Assembly: GCA_023375675.1 (NCBI GenBank)
Contig: JALQBC010000031.1
Span: forward strand, 434,001-498,000
From: Cytospora piceicola
Taxonomy: Eukaryota > Ascomycota > Sordariomycetes > Diaporthales > Cytosporaceae
Direction of reading: 5' to 3'
DNA length: 64,000 nucleotides
In this document: positions 23,836 to 37,036 of the stretch, in pieces
Layout: each line of letters opens with the position of its first letter
Numbering within the stretch: position 1 is the first letter of the stretch
Made by a program: the position numbers and the translations under genes
Notes under the pieces: model-generated
What the model was told of the DNA's origin: nothing
What the model saw: only the letters and a program-made list of their open reading frames with translations
The model's database searches: none

Positions 23836-25902
23836 TCATGCCGGAATGTAGGCTCCCAACTCAGCCCAGAGATCACACCTCGCCCCCCTACCTCCCTCCC
23901 AGAGCATCCCATCCGCAACCCTGAAGCTGGCCGCATTAGCTGCAGTCACATTCAGGTCCAGCAACGCATACTTCCCATCGCCCGCGCCGTCAACGGGCCC
24001 GGTACCCTGGCCCCAAGGCTGCCAGTACTCGCTCTGCGCAGCCGTGATATTGTCCGCGGTAATATACGAGACCTTGACCTTGTCCAGATACCCCGAGGCG
24101 AGCGTGGGGTCGCCCCTGACGATCATGGACCCCCATATCCCCTGGAACGCCGCCCGGAAGGCGGCGTCCTCGCTCGAGCCCACCACGTACACCGGCGGCT
24201 TCTGCAGGGGCCCGAGGTCCACCGCGTGGAACGCGTTGGGCGGGGAGAACTGGTACCGCCAGGCCTTCTTGCCCTCTGCGTTGGGGTTGATGGCGGGCGA
24301 GTAGGCCGCGGCGAGCCAGTACGCTGGGCAGACCATGGTGACTTCCGCGTAGAGGTTGTCGGTTGCTTGTTGCCAGCCGCCGGCGGCCTTGCTCATATTC
24401 GTTGCGTATGGCGGGCTTAGGCCGTTGCTGTCGAACATGCCCGAAAATGGTCCAGATAGCCCCAGTGGGTATGTGACTGACCAGTTGGAGTCGAGACTAT
24501 AGACATCCATGATTGCTGCCAAGTTTGATTCCGAAAGTAGAGGATAATTGTAGCTGAGGTAGTTGGTGAGGTTCGCCTTACTAGAGATGTTCTGGTGAAC
24601 GAACTCGTAGCCTTCATTCGCGTTTTGCCCAATGACTAAAGACTGTCCGTTTACTTTCCCGCTCAGCAGCTGGACAGTCGGACGCTCCTGGACGAAGGTG
24701 CCGTCGGTGACGGGGACGAATGCCCATTGTCCAAATAACGCCCGCGCGCTGACCTGGGCACTTGCATTCTGTAGTGTGTCTGAGTCCACGGTCGAGAGAC
24801 ATTGGAAGGTTTCTTCAGAGCTTGAGACGTCTTCACCATCGGCGCAGCCTGCAAAGTCCGCAAGCAAGTTGTAATACTTTGTTGGCCATGCACCGTCATA
24901 GTCCCTAGCCAGGGGGTAGTGTTAGTGATCTAATTGTCCATAAGTGCACATAATCCAGTCCGACTCACCATTGTTGCGGGATATAAGGACTACTGACAAC
25001 ACCATTCTGCCATAGTCTTGTCCCGTCGGTGCCACCGTAGGCCATAGCTTGCAGTGCTACCGAGCCGCCTCCTGCTGACTCCCCAGCAATTGTTACATTG
25101 TTAGGGTCGCCACCAAAGGACGAGATGTATTTCTGGACCCATTCCAAGGCATGATACTGGTCATATAATCCAGCGTTCGCGATGCCATGTTGCGATATAG
25201 ATGTCGAAGAGGCGAATCCAAAGGCGCCTAGGCGATACTGAAGAACCACGAACATGAATCCATCGTCCATGAGCTCTGACATGAATGTGAAGTCGTAGGA
25301 AGAAGCTGAGCCTGTCCCGTAGCCGCCACCATCTAGAGTGCTCCAGTTAGTGATTGTCCCCCTTGAGCAAGGCCGAATAACCTACGGATGTAAAACATGA
25401 CAGGTAGCAAGTCATCGGCGCTGGACGGGGTGTATATGTTGAGAAAAAGGCAGTCTTCGTCCCCTGAATATCGAGCGCTGGTGATCGTCGGGACACTGAT
25501 CCCATGTAAGTGCCATGTTTAGAATAACGTACAAGGCTTCTTCAAGCATACTAAGGGCCAATAGACAGCATAGATTGTGGACACTGGGGAGGGTCCGTGG
25601 TAGCTGTGAAGATGTCCGTGGAATTACCAGAGGGCCACTTTGGAGCTTGCCATCTCGTCGGAGGGGCGGCGTAGCGAACGCTGGAAATTTGATTAGTTAT
25701 CTACAGTATTGTGTTTTATAGAACGAGAAGCCCCTCGTTCAATAGTAGGAAGATTGACCGACCTCTTCCAGACATTGAATCCAGATGTATTGTTCGTATA
25801 GCCTACATAAGTACCGTAGTCAAGTGTGACTTTGAGATTGTTTCCTAGACAGGCAGCCCCTGAGGCGGATAAGAGTAGACTCCAGAGAAATTTTGGTGAC
25901 AT
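23836..25902 (-). CDS. Secreted type-B carboxylesterase/lipase
   Basis: Five exons: 25902-25763, 25680-25552, 25495-25386, 25332-24969 and 24904-23836; all joins keep frame, giving 603 aa. A signal peptide is present (MSPKFLWSLLLSASGAACLG). The alpha/beta-hydrolase features of the type-B family are in order: VRYAAPP near the N-terminus, EDCLFLNIY, the oxyanion loop HGGGYG (about 127), the nucleophile elbow GESAGGGS (Ser about 212), the acid in NANEG (Glu about 345) and the His in NAFHAVDL (about 474). It therefore has a complete Ser-Glu-His triad and usual family length. It likely hydrolyses ester or lipid substrates outside the cell. It lies convergent to the MFS gene; a role in the RiPP locus is possible but not shown. 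Confidence 0.9.
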
Positions 25903-27843
25903 TGTCGATCATGAACAGTCCAAAGAGATGTGAATATCAGCGACAATTTAGTAAGATACCATCGCTTCTTCGCCAGCTTTAGGACGGCTTATATATAAGC
26001 ATATACATGTTGATGCTGAAGCTTGTGTCGGCGGCGATGTCAGGTAACGTGCCCGGCAAGAAATAAAAAACAAAGACCGACAAGCATCACGATCTTGGGT
26101 CCGTATTGCCCACTTGATTTTCCATGTTACGGTGAGAGTCACGAATCGGAAAGCATCGCCGCTGAAAGAAGCTGTGACCATGAGCACGACATGCATATAG
26201 TCCATACCATTAGGGCCGCTCCAGTTACCCTCACGGCGGGTATAGCCTCCCGAGTCTGCTTCAGGGTGTGTAAGCCCTAGGCGCTTCTACCGATACAGAG
26301 ACTGAGTTTGTACGACTGTCGGTGAAATAATGTCTTTCCTTCCGCCGGAACGGCCTGTCACTTCCCTGATGACCACCTAATTTGCAGCAGGACTCTGATA
26401 TACAGTCTTCGAAATTTGTCAATATCATAGAGGGGGTTGTCCTATAAGAACGTGCCAAGCAAATACTACATGTGCGGTTTCAGGACGCACATCTAGAGGC
26501 TCTGAGGCTAAGATAAACGGGCCGTCCGTCACCCTGCGGCCTGAGTATGTCAGCCTTCGACCACGTCATTTTTTACTCAGAATATCTCTTGAGTATGATG
26601 TCATTCAAACAAATAGGCACACGTCTATGTGCCTGCTTGACGGTCGTCGTCTGGGAGATGATGGTGATAGAGAGGGGGCAACTAGGGGGGATAAGGGGTT
26701 CCCGCCGGAGTCTCACCACCCAACCATATTTGGAGCTTAATGCCTCCCGAAAAGACACCCTCCGTACTTAATCCACGAAGAGACAAAGAGATATTGGTAA
26801 AGATTGCGCCGGTGCGGGTAGCGGCATCAAGTCGCTGATGCAAGGGGAAGCCTCGGCTGCAACGACGGACGTGTCGTTCTTGTCGGAGCACACAATAATG
26901 CCGCGGAGCCGCCAGAGATTCGAGGCAGCCCGGCCGAGAGCCTCCTGACCACTGACAGCTCTGTAGGTCGGAGGTTATGCGTCGTTTTCGCCGACTTGGG
27001 AGGTTAGACGTGAAGATAAGGTTGTATCACGGCATCTGTGGCGTCGCTTGATGGCTTAATATTGGACTTTGACGTTGCCCTTATGCGGGTCGCTAACTCT
27101 GCATGGCATAATATTTGGAAATCTCTTCGAACTGACTGTCAAGTGCTATATCGGAGTGACTGGCAAGGATTTAGTAGGACCCGTTGACACGTCCCGTGCA
27201 TACATACCACCTTCCGTTTAGAGGTGGACGCGAATATCACTGCTTTTTAAGCACTTCCCACATCATGCATGGCACCATGTGTATATGAATATGGAATTGT
27301 CTAGATCTTCAATCATTTGGGCCAAGTCCGCCATATCTTTATAACGTGGCAGTGCTAAGGCCATGGGTCCAGGAACTCGGCACCTCGGTTGGTAGTCCTG
27401 TCCTCAGTTATAGACACATGACGATGGTATCAGCGGGATGAAAGTGATGCGATTTTGCACAAGGGATAAATGTGATTGGTAATTGTTCAGTTACGAGGTC
27501 TTTTTCCCATGACTTGGCTCAACTTCGCTGTGCAATCGACCCCCTCCCTGGGGTCTACCTTACCCAGGTAAGCCCCGTTTCGGCTGCAAGTAGGGTCTCC
27601 CCGACGCTGCGGAATGGTTTCCCTTTGTGAACCACGCTACAACGTTCCCACATGGACTTCTGCGAGATAACAATGCGCGTGATAATGATCCAGATCTTAT
27701 ATTTGAAGTGAAATCATCCGAGGACCCAGAGGGAGTGCGTCAAGCTGCTCACTGGCCGTTTAACCTATGCCGAGGTTACCAGCAGGTAAGTAATTGAGTA
27801 CTGAAGTTGGTTCTCCCGGATTCCAGTGTAATTATTCAACTTG

Positions 27844-27874
<31 letters not shown>

Positions 27875-28078
27875 AAGCCGGTGAGTATGACTGAAGACCG
27901 GTCCTGTTCTCAAACTCCCATATTGAATATGTTCACGGCTCGGGATAGAGCCTGCACTTAGTTCTCAAATCGGTATTATTTAATCTGACACAGTCCACGG
28001 GTCACCGAGGGAACATTCACTACTTTACACCAACTTCGGCCATTTTTGCAAAGATTCATGTGGTATTTAGCCCTATAT
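25903..28078. other. Intergenic 2.2 kb, poly-T tract
   Basis: No recognisable gene on either strand. A 27 bp T homopolymer lies at 27844-27870. The right part is 3' flank of the amine oxidase, the left part promoter of the esterase. Confidence 0.55.
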
Positions 28079-29741
28079 CTAGGCATCTTCATCGTGGTTC
28101 CAACCCGGCATCTCGCTGAGATCCTTGGCCGGCGCTGCCCGTGTGGACTTTCTCGCATCACCAGACCCGGGCCGCCATTTCCACGCTTCGGCCAGTTCCG
28201 GGGCCAACGTCCCCTCCATAAGAGCGACAATGTGCTTGCCTATATTCGGCAGATTTTTGAAAGAGTGCCTGCAGATGTGTGAGTGAGGGTTGGATATTGG
28301 TTGATTGAGGACAACTTACCCGCTGTCACCTGTTGCAAGTATGAAGTTCTTCCACTTCGGATGCTCACATATCAGCAACGCCGAGTTTGCTGTGTCTGTA
28401 CACCAGCAAAGCGATCGGTTAAAGAGCTCCTTGCCCTCGCAGCGTGGGAGGTATGTCGAGATGGCCTTGCGGATAGTCACCTCCGATGCATCTGGGTACG
28501 TGTCGGTGGGGTGTTTGGCGTGTGACCGGGGAACAGAAATCTGCGAGGATTTCTCGGCGCCGTAGGGTTGATGTAGCTTATACCGGGTGAAGCCTGGGAA
28601 CTCGTCGCAGACCTTGATAACTCCATGATCATCTGGCTCGAAGAAGAAACCGATGTCACCGTGGTAAACCACGGGGACCCCTTTGTACTCTTCGACCTCC
28701 TCCGGTGTAAGTTGCATGTGTGCGTACACCCAGGCCTACTCATGGCAGTCAGCTTCTAGGACACCTGGCTTAGATTCTTGTCTCATCGACTTACCTTAGA
28801 GCAGCATTGATCTTCCAGGTCTACCAATACTGGGCTCCATGCTCCTGCGGCGAGGACAACCTTGTCACCGAGGTATTTTGTCCCATCTTCTGTCTCGACA
28901 CCGACGCAGGTCGTTCCATCGTCGCCAAAGAGAGGGGCTTTGAAAGATCCCGCACTGCTCGAAAAAATAGGGTCAGCGGTACCATTCCTCTTGGCAAGGA
29001 CAGGACTCCGTTCAGGAATCTGCCGTGTAGGGTCTGCCTTACCCTCCGAAACCAAACTTTACACCTTGCTCTTGGCAATATTCACCTATTGCGTTGATCG
29101 CCTTTCCAGCAGCTAACCAGCCCCCATCAGCACTGTAGATAGCTTTCCAACCCTAAGGTGAACGCACATTAGCGACCGCGGCCTTTCGACTCATGGATTG
29201 TCGAGTCTGGTTCTAGATACGGCGATCTCACCTTGATATTTTCTCGTGGCAGTAGCGGTACTTTTGCCAGTATCTCATCTTCATTCTCCAGCCACTCGTG
29301 GGTCTCGCCCACCCCTGCCTCTATGAGGGTCTGGTATTCGCGTTTAAGTGAGGCCACGCCCGCCTCGGACACTTCACAGTCCAACTGAACATGATGTGCT
29401 TGTCAGCTCCCATAGAAAGATTCGTGCTTGAGAAGTGAAGATTCAAGACCTTGGCTTACCCTGCCAGTGTTGTGAAAGAATGGCTTGAACAGCTCATCGT
29501 TCCTCCACATATCTCGGGCCTCCATGCTCAGCTGTATCGTGGCTTTATCCCGCACCCGTATCCCCATGATCTTGTTCAGATCGTTTCCAGCGGATTGGGC
29601 CGACGGAAACTGGTAGGTGTCCAGGACCGTGATGTTTGAAGGCGTATACCCGGATCGTAGGAGGTGCAGGGCTGTCGAGGAGCCGAACGTGCCCCCTCCT
29701 CCGATGACAATAACCTTGGTCGTTGTGCGAGAACTGGCCAT
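28079..29741 (-). CDS. Fructosyl amine oxidase (amadoriase-type FAD enzyme)
   Basis: Six exons: 29741-29460, 29384-29232, 29152-29043, 28954-28795, 28735-28320 and 28268-28079, giving 436 aa, the usual family length. The N-terminal Rossmann FAD motif VIVIGGGGTFGSST (residues 10-23) is followed by AGNDLNKIM, typical of fungal fructosyl amino acid oxidases. KVVLAAGAWSPVLVDLE marks the second FAD-contact strand. The C-terminal block CWCTDTANSALL then LATGDSGHSFKNLP contains the cysteine region that binds FAD covalently in this family. Family chemistry is oxidative deglycation of Amadori products, releasing glucosone, amine and H2O2. No C-terminal SKL-type peroxisome signal is present (it ends HDEDA). 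It is divergent from the UNC93-like gene. The ATG at 29741 is chosen because an upstream extension has no conserved content. Confidence 0.92.
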
Positions 29742-30535
29742 GTTGCTTGAGGTTTTTGGGTTGTCAGTAAACACCTATTGTTCTTCCGATAGAATATGTT
29801 GTTTATTTGGCTGTTGTTTTTGTTACTTATTAGCCAGGCAGCGATCGACGTTTTTGCATTGATTATCACCCACTCACGTGTTCGTGGTGTGGACGCGGAT
29901 CAAACCCCCGCGTGTGTGTTTCCTCGCTTCGACCTTCCCAGTCCCACAATCCCGGGTTCGGTGGTCGGTCCGGTCCGGAGATAGACCTGCCAAGCAGCCG
30001 GAAACATGGGGTCTTGCCGACGTCTTATCAAAATCAAATACACATCCAAACTGCCCCGATTTGCTAGGTCTACTGTTGCCTGGTAAGCCACCAGTCAGGT
30101 TTCTATCATGGAACCTAGTTCAGTGGTCGCTTTTACCCTGCGCTGATGCCAAGATGCAACACCAACAAGTCCGTCCCTTCACCCTGGCTCGTATCACAGT
30201 CCCCCAGCACTCCTGATTCTAGCACTGGTTGAGGTGCTCAAGTTGTACTACATCGTGCATACCATGATCCATGATCGACGAGGCCAGGATCCATAGATAA
30301 GCACGTGTATGTAACCACCAATGTCTGGGCTAGTCTCTCCGGGGGAAACCACAATCATTCAAATACCAAGGCTGGTCAGGCCACCTGTATTCAGAACAGA
30401 GAAATCAGTTCCCGAAAATACTTCTCTATAGCCGTATGAGCAGGGCAGGAGAATTCTATTGGCTTCAGTTGACTACCTCATGTGATAAAATCAAAGCCAG
30501 CACTCATCCAATTACCACGCGGAACTTGAATCGCC
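29742..30535. promoter_or_regulatory. Divergent promoter region, amine oxidase / UNC93-like gene
   Basis: A 794 bp spacer lies between two facing start codons. No gene is seen. It could coordinate both genes; no specific binding site is identified. Confidence 0.4.
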
Positions 30536-32765
30536 ATGTCCGGAGCCGACACCGCTTCTCATATAGTCAAAGATGAAACCTCTGAGAAGAGGTCGTCCCC
30601 GGTTGTCCTCGGTGGGACCGTGATTGAAAATGCTGCTCTGGTTGACATGGAAGCGTACAGGCACCAAGTCCCACTGTGGAAGAGAGTCTGGCAGCACAGT
30701 CTTACGCAGATGTTGCTCTTGAGTGTCCAGGCATTCTGTGGTCCGGCTATGGATGATGCCATCTCAGGTGAGCAGTCAACCCCTCAAAGGTCCTCAGGTT
30801 CATCTTTGCAAATTGTTAATCTTGTTGTCCAGGGCTGGGCGGTGGTGGTCTTGCAACGCCGCAGACATCCAACATTGCGTATGTCCATTCATATCACTGT
30901 TACGCTGTGAATCTGCAACAACGCACCATAGCCTGGGGAAGGGAGGATCATAGTTTTGCTAATAATGTGTCGTATTCTACAGTACCGCGATCAGTTATAC
31001 TATGCTTGCCGTCATCTGCGCTTTTGGCGGGCCTCTGGTAAACAAAATTGGCGTCAAATGGTCTTTGATCATTGGAGCCGCGACCTTCCCCATCCGTGGA
31101 GCTTCATACTACACCAACAGCAAGTATGGAAACCAGTGGGTGAGTCTCGTTGCATTCCGGGGAGACCTTATGACACTGTCTACATCTTCTAACGGGTACG
31201 GCCTTCTAGTTCCTGATCTTTGGCAGCTTCCTCAGCGGCACTGGTACGGGCTTCTGGTATGTTGCCGAGGCTGGTTCCATCCTGTCTCTGGCACCTTCAG
31301 GAGTTCGTGGGAAGTACCTGGCCCTTTGGATTGTGTCTCGTAACCTTGGGCAGCTCGTTGGCGGTGGCATCAAGTGAGTGATCTACATATGGCCAACAGT
31401 TCCTACCCTCACGGGGGGAGAATACAGGTGCTCGTGCTGATTATATTCCTCCACAAAAGCCTAGCAAAAAACCATGTCAAGGGCGTTGACGGCGGAGTCG
31501 CCCCAAACACGTACATTGCCTTTGTCATTATCGAGTGCCTTGCGTAAGTACAGATCGTTGTACACATAGTAGTTCTGGTATATGGCAACTAGTGATGCTG
31601 AAATACACTCTGGACAGACTTCCCTTTGCCTTTCTCATCACACCCTTGGAAAGGGTTGTCCGGTCTGATGGTACACGTATTGTCATGTCGGATTCTCTCA
31701 GCACAAAGCAAGAGCTCAAGAAAATCCGTTTCACCATGACCTCGAAGCTTATATTACTTTCCGGCCTCTGGGCGTTCTGGTCTTTCTTCTACAGGTAAAT
31801 TATCGGTCCATGGCAGGACTCGCTCTGATACTGACTACTGACGATTGCTGTAGTGGTACTTGGTCTACATATCTGGCCGACTACTTCTCCGTCCGGGCCC
31901 GGGCGCTTTCATCCTTAGTTTCGCCTTTCTTCTGCATGTCAGTTATTACCCCATACCTTTCCTATTTGATATTTATCCACAGAATTTTCACGGGCGCTCT
32001 GTTGACCATTACGCTTAGTGTGGGCTGTTTTGGTCTTGGATTCATCCTAGACATTAAGGGCCTGAGCCAGCGAAGGAGGGCCCAGCTTGGTCTTTACACC
32101 GTAGTTCTCTTGAACCTCGGTGTTTATATCTGGTCCATCGTCATGCAAGTCAGATTTGACTCCAATACTCCAGGCGCAATTGACTGGGATGACTCGCTGT
32201 TCCCAACGGCTTTCCTTCCCTACTTCTTCGTCCAGACCACCGGCCCTCTTTCCCAGTCTTATATGTACTGGCTGATCTCTTCCTTTGCCACGGATGCTCA
32301 ATGTGAGTACATCCGATTCCCGGTTACAGGAGTTCGGGAGCCACAGGTGCTGACTACGAAATATAGCCAACGTTCGCAATGGAGCTGCGTTTCGGTATGC
32401 ATAATCAGACTTATTATGATATGGGGCAGTGGACAAACGACTGACTGCGTGATACAGATGCATCGAAGCAGTTGGTCAAGCAGTCTCCTACGGAGTCAAT
32501 ACTAATGCCAATACGAGCACCCTCGTCGGATTGTACGTTCATCTCTTCCTTCCGATGCGGCAAGTGTCACTTGTTGGTACTGGATCCTAATAAGCTTTAT
32601 TCTAGCTGCATTACCTTTGCCCTCATGGCAGCAGCGCTTGGCCCGATGATAATCCTAACCAACGACACTCCGGACCGCATTCCAGCTGATTTAATTGCGG
32701 AGGAGCAGGAAGATGTCATCGAGGGCAAGACAATAGTCGATGGGAAAATTACCAGTGGTGTCTAG
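30536..32765 (+). CDS. UNC93-like (DUF895) multi-pass membrane protein
   Basis: Eleven exons: 30536-30767, 30833-30878, 30983-31139, 31210-31373, 31460-31543, 31618-31794, 31854-31937, 31983-32302, 32367-32394, 32458-32532 and 32606-32765. All introns are GT..AG and all phases close to give 508 aa. The product has about ten hydrophobic helices and the fungal UNC93/DUF895 hallmarks GLGGGGLATPQTSN, RGASYYTNSKYGNQW, FLSGTGTGFWYVAEAG, and VRGKYLALWIVSRNLGQLVGG. Fungal members are MFS-fold proteins of unknown substrate. The C-terminus is a hydrophilic acidic tail. The gene is intact despite its many short exons. Confidence 0.88.
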
Positions 32766-34553
32766 TTCTACTTTGTATGGCTCTTGGGAAATGACTGACC
32801 ACGAAGTCGCCGCTGCTGCCCAGGTGGTATAGTTGCGCACTGGGCCTCCGCACAAAAAACATTCTTAGGACCCCCAGCTGTAGTTCCATACCGACGTGGA
32901 GCTCTCTGAAAGTAAACAAATGTTATTTTCCAACCGAAACAGCGCGGGGTAACCTCACACGGGCTGACTCCTTGAATCCACCCGAACCATCCGTGTACTA
33001 CCTAGTTAGGCTTGGTAGCATCTGAAGGCTGATCAATGATCAAAACGGTAGCTGTAGCCTAGATAATGACACCAGGAAGCCATCCCAGTCCCGTTTGGTC
33101 CCCTTCTGCCATATTTATTTTTCATACTGAGATATAGATGCTGTGAATGGTAACCGAACCTGTACATCTGTTTCTCGGACTGAACCGTGAAGTTAGTGAA
33201 GTACCAATTTTGTAAGACGTCGTTTGGCCGTGCAATTCTAGAAGTGTTCAAGTGTTGTGTAATGCCCATGTGTAAAAGTGGCTGCTGCGGGACTTGGCCA
33301 ATGCCATCGCAAAAGACAGTATAGTGTTGTTTGGAAACCTCGGTCGACAGTCTGGATTTACCTTTGCTGCACTGGAAGGTGGGTGGGCGGGCGTGTCTTC
33401 TACTGCTGCGTCAGTGCTGAAGTATTGAGAGGGGGCGCGTGGATTGTTGTGTGACCTGGTGATGAATACTCAATGCTACATTGGCAGCTCACCCATTTCT
33501 TGGGCAATTTCTCACACCAAACTACAGCTTTGCCTCGGTGCAACCAGCTGAAGAGCGATTCTGAGGAAGGACTCCCAAGTCTTCCTTGGCTGAAGGCTCA
33601 CCTTGTCACACACCATGAGTGGCTTGAAGAGTGACTAATCTGATCGGTTGACCGTAGCACCTATTTAATCATCAATGCCGGTCGTCGCCTTTTCTCGATA
33701 GTACCCAAGCCGTCTCGGTAGATGTGGCAGACTCTTGTATCTTTGGATCCCCCAATAATGGCATTGATAATGAAGTCCTTATCTTCGGTTTTGTAACTGG
33801 GCTGGTAAACCGAGTTTCTTTTCCTTGACCTGCTACCGCTTAGTTCTATAACTACCTAGGTACCGATCGGAGGATTAATTTGAACAAGGAGTTCCACTCA
33901 AGGTGTATTGAAACTCAAGACATTCATACTTTTTGTTCATTCATATAGTATAGTACTTTATCAACTGGACAAAGCCAACACGACTTTCCCCAATGCAACT
34001 ATGTAAGTCTAAATCCTTTCCTATCTAAGATCTAGAGCAACATATTAGCAGCAGCAGCATCGTTAAGTAGGCTTCCTACTAGCACTTTCTTCATTGTTAT
34101 ATTTATAGTAGTTCAACTTTTGATAGTAGTTGTCATTATCGGATTATAGCAGCTAATTAGATACTGAACATAACTTACTGTGGTTACAGGCCTATTCATC
34201 ACCTTTAGGAGTGTACGGGCCAGATATATCATAGGGCGGTTTTATTTACCTAGGTACCCTTATAGCCACAGTATGTGTTTAGATATGTAGCTGCCTACTT
34301 AAGTAGGTATATGTCAGGTATTATTGTCGGCCCGTGCCCGTGGCGCTTATAGATCCAGCAGCCACTAATAATCAATTCTAGCTCTTGTCACCTTTGCTGG
34401 CAAACACACCTGGCACATACAAATAAACATACGACGTGTTAAGCACGCGGGCACGACTCTTCACAACATGTTTTACCTGCGCCTGGTCGATCCATTATTT
34501 AACATCCTCAGACTTCTATCCTCTCCTCATTCCTTTCGCTCCTCTCAAACAAC
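32766..34553. other. Intergenic 1.8 kb
   Basis: No recognisable coding or RNA gene. CCTAGGTACC-like motifs occur at about 33855 and 34248, also seen near 59920 and 60560. Confidence 0.55.
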
Positions 34554-36031
34554 ATGGGCTCTATCCTCAAGTGGGCGAAGAATTCGGTGCGCAGAGCGCC
34601 GTTGGCTCCACTATAGTTTCCCACATCCGGTTGCCAGGTCGTTGAGGATTCAGTCTTGTTGGATGAGGAGCACCTCGACGTGTTCAAAAGTCGGTAGTAT
34701 CCTGTTAACATGTGCGTTATTCTTGCTTCTAAGTACCAGGTCATTGGAAAACTGGGCTTTGGCACCACTTCGACTGTATGGCTGATTAGCTCGAAAACTC
34801 GTGCAAGTACCTCAAGTATGCCTTCATGACTTTTGACTTCCAAGCCTAACAACCAGCGGATAGGAGCCATGGACACGTCGCACTGAAAGTGTATACCCAG
34901 AACCGAGGGGACCGAGAAGGGTTTCGAATCCTGGAAACCATTGCCAAGACGAATCCATCACATCTTGGTCACAGTTATGTCCGAACGGCACTGGAAATAT
35001 TCGAGATTCAACGGCCGGGAGGCAATCATTACTGCCTTGTCCAACAGCCAATGTGGGAGAGCTTCAAGGAACTGCTTGGTCGAAATGAAAGCGGTCGCTT
35101 TTCAGAGCCTCTTCTCAAGGCAGGGCTGAAGCATATATTCGCTGCCCTGGACTATCTTCATTCCGAGTGCAAGCTGGTACATACCGGCAAGTATTCCTGT
35201 TCATGACCCTTACCCAGGACCCGGCCTCTAACATGGTTAATGCAGACATCAAGGCAGACAACATTCTTCAGAACATCGAAGACCAGGGCATATTGGAAGC
35301 CTTTACAAACGCAGAGCTCACAACTCCTTCCCCCCAAAAGTCCGTCGGTGGTGTAACAATTTACGCGTCTCGGGCATTCGACCTGCCACGAATCTTTGGT
35401 GACCCGGTGTTGAGTGACTTCGGTTCGGCTGTTTGGGGACACTTAAAGCGAAATCATGATGCGCAACCAGAAATATATCGGTCTCCAGAGGTTATGCTCC
35501 GGACCGAGTGGACTTATCCGATGGACATCTGGAATGTTGGTGCCATGGTACGTAATGATCAGTCGTCTCTTTTCCCGCGCTGACGTACATGGAAAATGGC
35601 TAATCTCAAGGATTAGATATGGGATATATTCCAAGGTCGACACCTTTTCTACAGCAATGATCCCGACAGCAAGGGCTACTCAACGCGCGCCCACCTGGCC
35701 GAGGTGATTGGATTACTAGGCCCGCCGCCCCTGGAATTGTTGAGCAGAGGTCAGCGGAGTCATAAGTACTTTGCGGAGAATGGTAAGCTTGCATGTACTT
35801 CTGATACCCTCATGGGATAATGCTGAATGTTTATGGACAGGAAAATGGATTGCGGAAGTGATGATAACGACGGACATGAGCCTCGAAAGCTGTGAAAGGT
35901 TTCTTGAGGGTGAGAACAAAAAAGGCTTTTTAAATCTGGTGAGGGGCATGCTGCAGTGGCGCCCAGAGGACAGAAAGACGGCGAAGGAACTCCTCCAAGA
36001 TCCATGGATCTGTTCATGTAAAGATATATGA
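34554..36031 (+). pseudogene. SRPK-type serine/threonine protein kinase, 5' half decayed
   Basis: Kinase motifs are in order: Gly loop [13 protein letters not shown], the Lys strand HVALKVYT, DYLHSECKLVHT then DIKADN (catalytic Asp), LSDFGSA, YRSPEVML, DIWNVGAM, and a C-terminal WRPEDRKTAKELL. This is the fungal SRPK-like family. The 3' half is well kept with introns 35548-35616 and 35783-35840; the intron after LVHT (35187-35245) uses a GC donor. The 5' half has in-frame TAG codons near 34612 and 34715, a shift near 34790, and a TAA in the frame leading to HVALKVYT. I could not find introns that remove them, so I call a pseudogene, though an unusual exon structure is possible. Confidence 0.65.
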
Positions 36032-37036
36032 CCCTAATTCTGATTTACACAACTGGCAAATGGTATGAAGACAGCGCTTTCTTCTCCTTTCTTTTTTTCT
36101 ACTTTCTTTTCTGCTACCTAGAATTTTAGGGAAGTCTATTAAACCCTATTCTCCACGCTCGGTACATTTCCCTCCCGAGTTCGTGCCTTTGAGCAGGCTC
36201 TATGCTAGCAAAGGTGGTGCGGAGAGGGGTCAACAGCTTTCAGCATGCCGGATGGGCAACATTTTGGTCTAAGGTGGCAGAGATGGCTTAAAATACCTAT
36301 TGAAATGCAGGACGTACTGTACCAAGCCACAAAAACCTAGAATTACTGTCCAAGCCGGGCTTTACTCCCCCAGACACCCATTGACGTATGAAAGCTTTGT
36401 ACAATGTACTAAGTGATTGTGCTCATTGCTACCTACTTAGGCAGTGCAGACCTTTCCAAATTATTTCTCCATGAATTCCTTATCCGCAACAATCTTACAG
36501 TGCTTTCCGACACGATCCGAAGCCGTTGCAGTCAATGGAGACACTATCAGTTCCTTGCATATGTGGCGTCTAATAGATGCAATGACTAAAGATCTAGTAA
36601 GCACAAGCACACCCTCAGCAACGCATTAGGACTAGAACAATGATTATCATTCCATTTGGGTCAAGCCTCCTGCTGTGATACTCAATTCTCATGCACGTTG
36701 GGATGGATATGGTAGGTCAATAGCCCAGGGCCAGGTGGGAATGCAGCTGAGTTTCCCTCCTAGCAGATAATATCGATTCTGTAATTGGAAATGTGGAAAT
36801 GAGGCGGGTGGGACGGTGCACTGTGGTGTGCGCATTTCGCTAATTACTCTCCCAGCCTGATTTGAACCGAACGATATATATTACATGTATGACCAAAGCC
36901 GTGGTGTATTGAGGCCTGGCCTCACTTACCTGTCGAACATTAGCTTCGATTCACCCTGCTCAATGCATGTATCTGCTTGCGGAATCTTCTTCGTCTATAA
37001 CCAACACGAGTCCTCCGTGACAACTTCACCGAAGAC
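36032..37036. other. Intergenic 1.0 kb
   Basis: Probably the kinase 3' flank and the HET-gene promoter. No further feature seen. Confidence 0.55.

Noticed and set aside
27844..27870. Poly-T tract as retroposon tail or terminator
   Set aside because: No adjacent element or target duplication seen; a plain homopolymer is sufficient.
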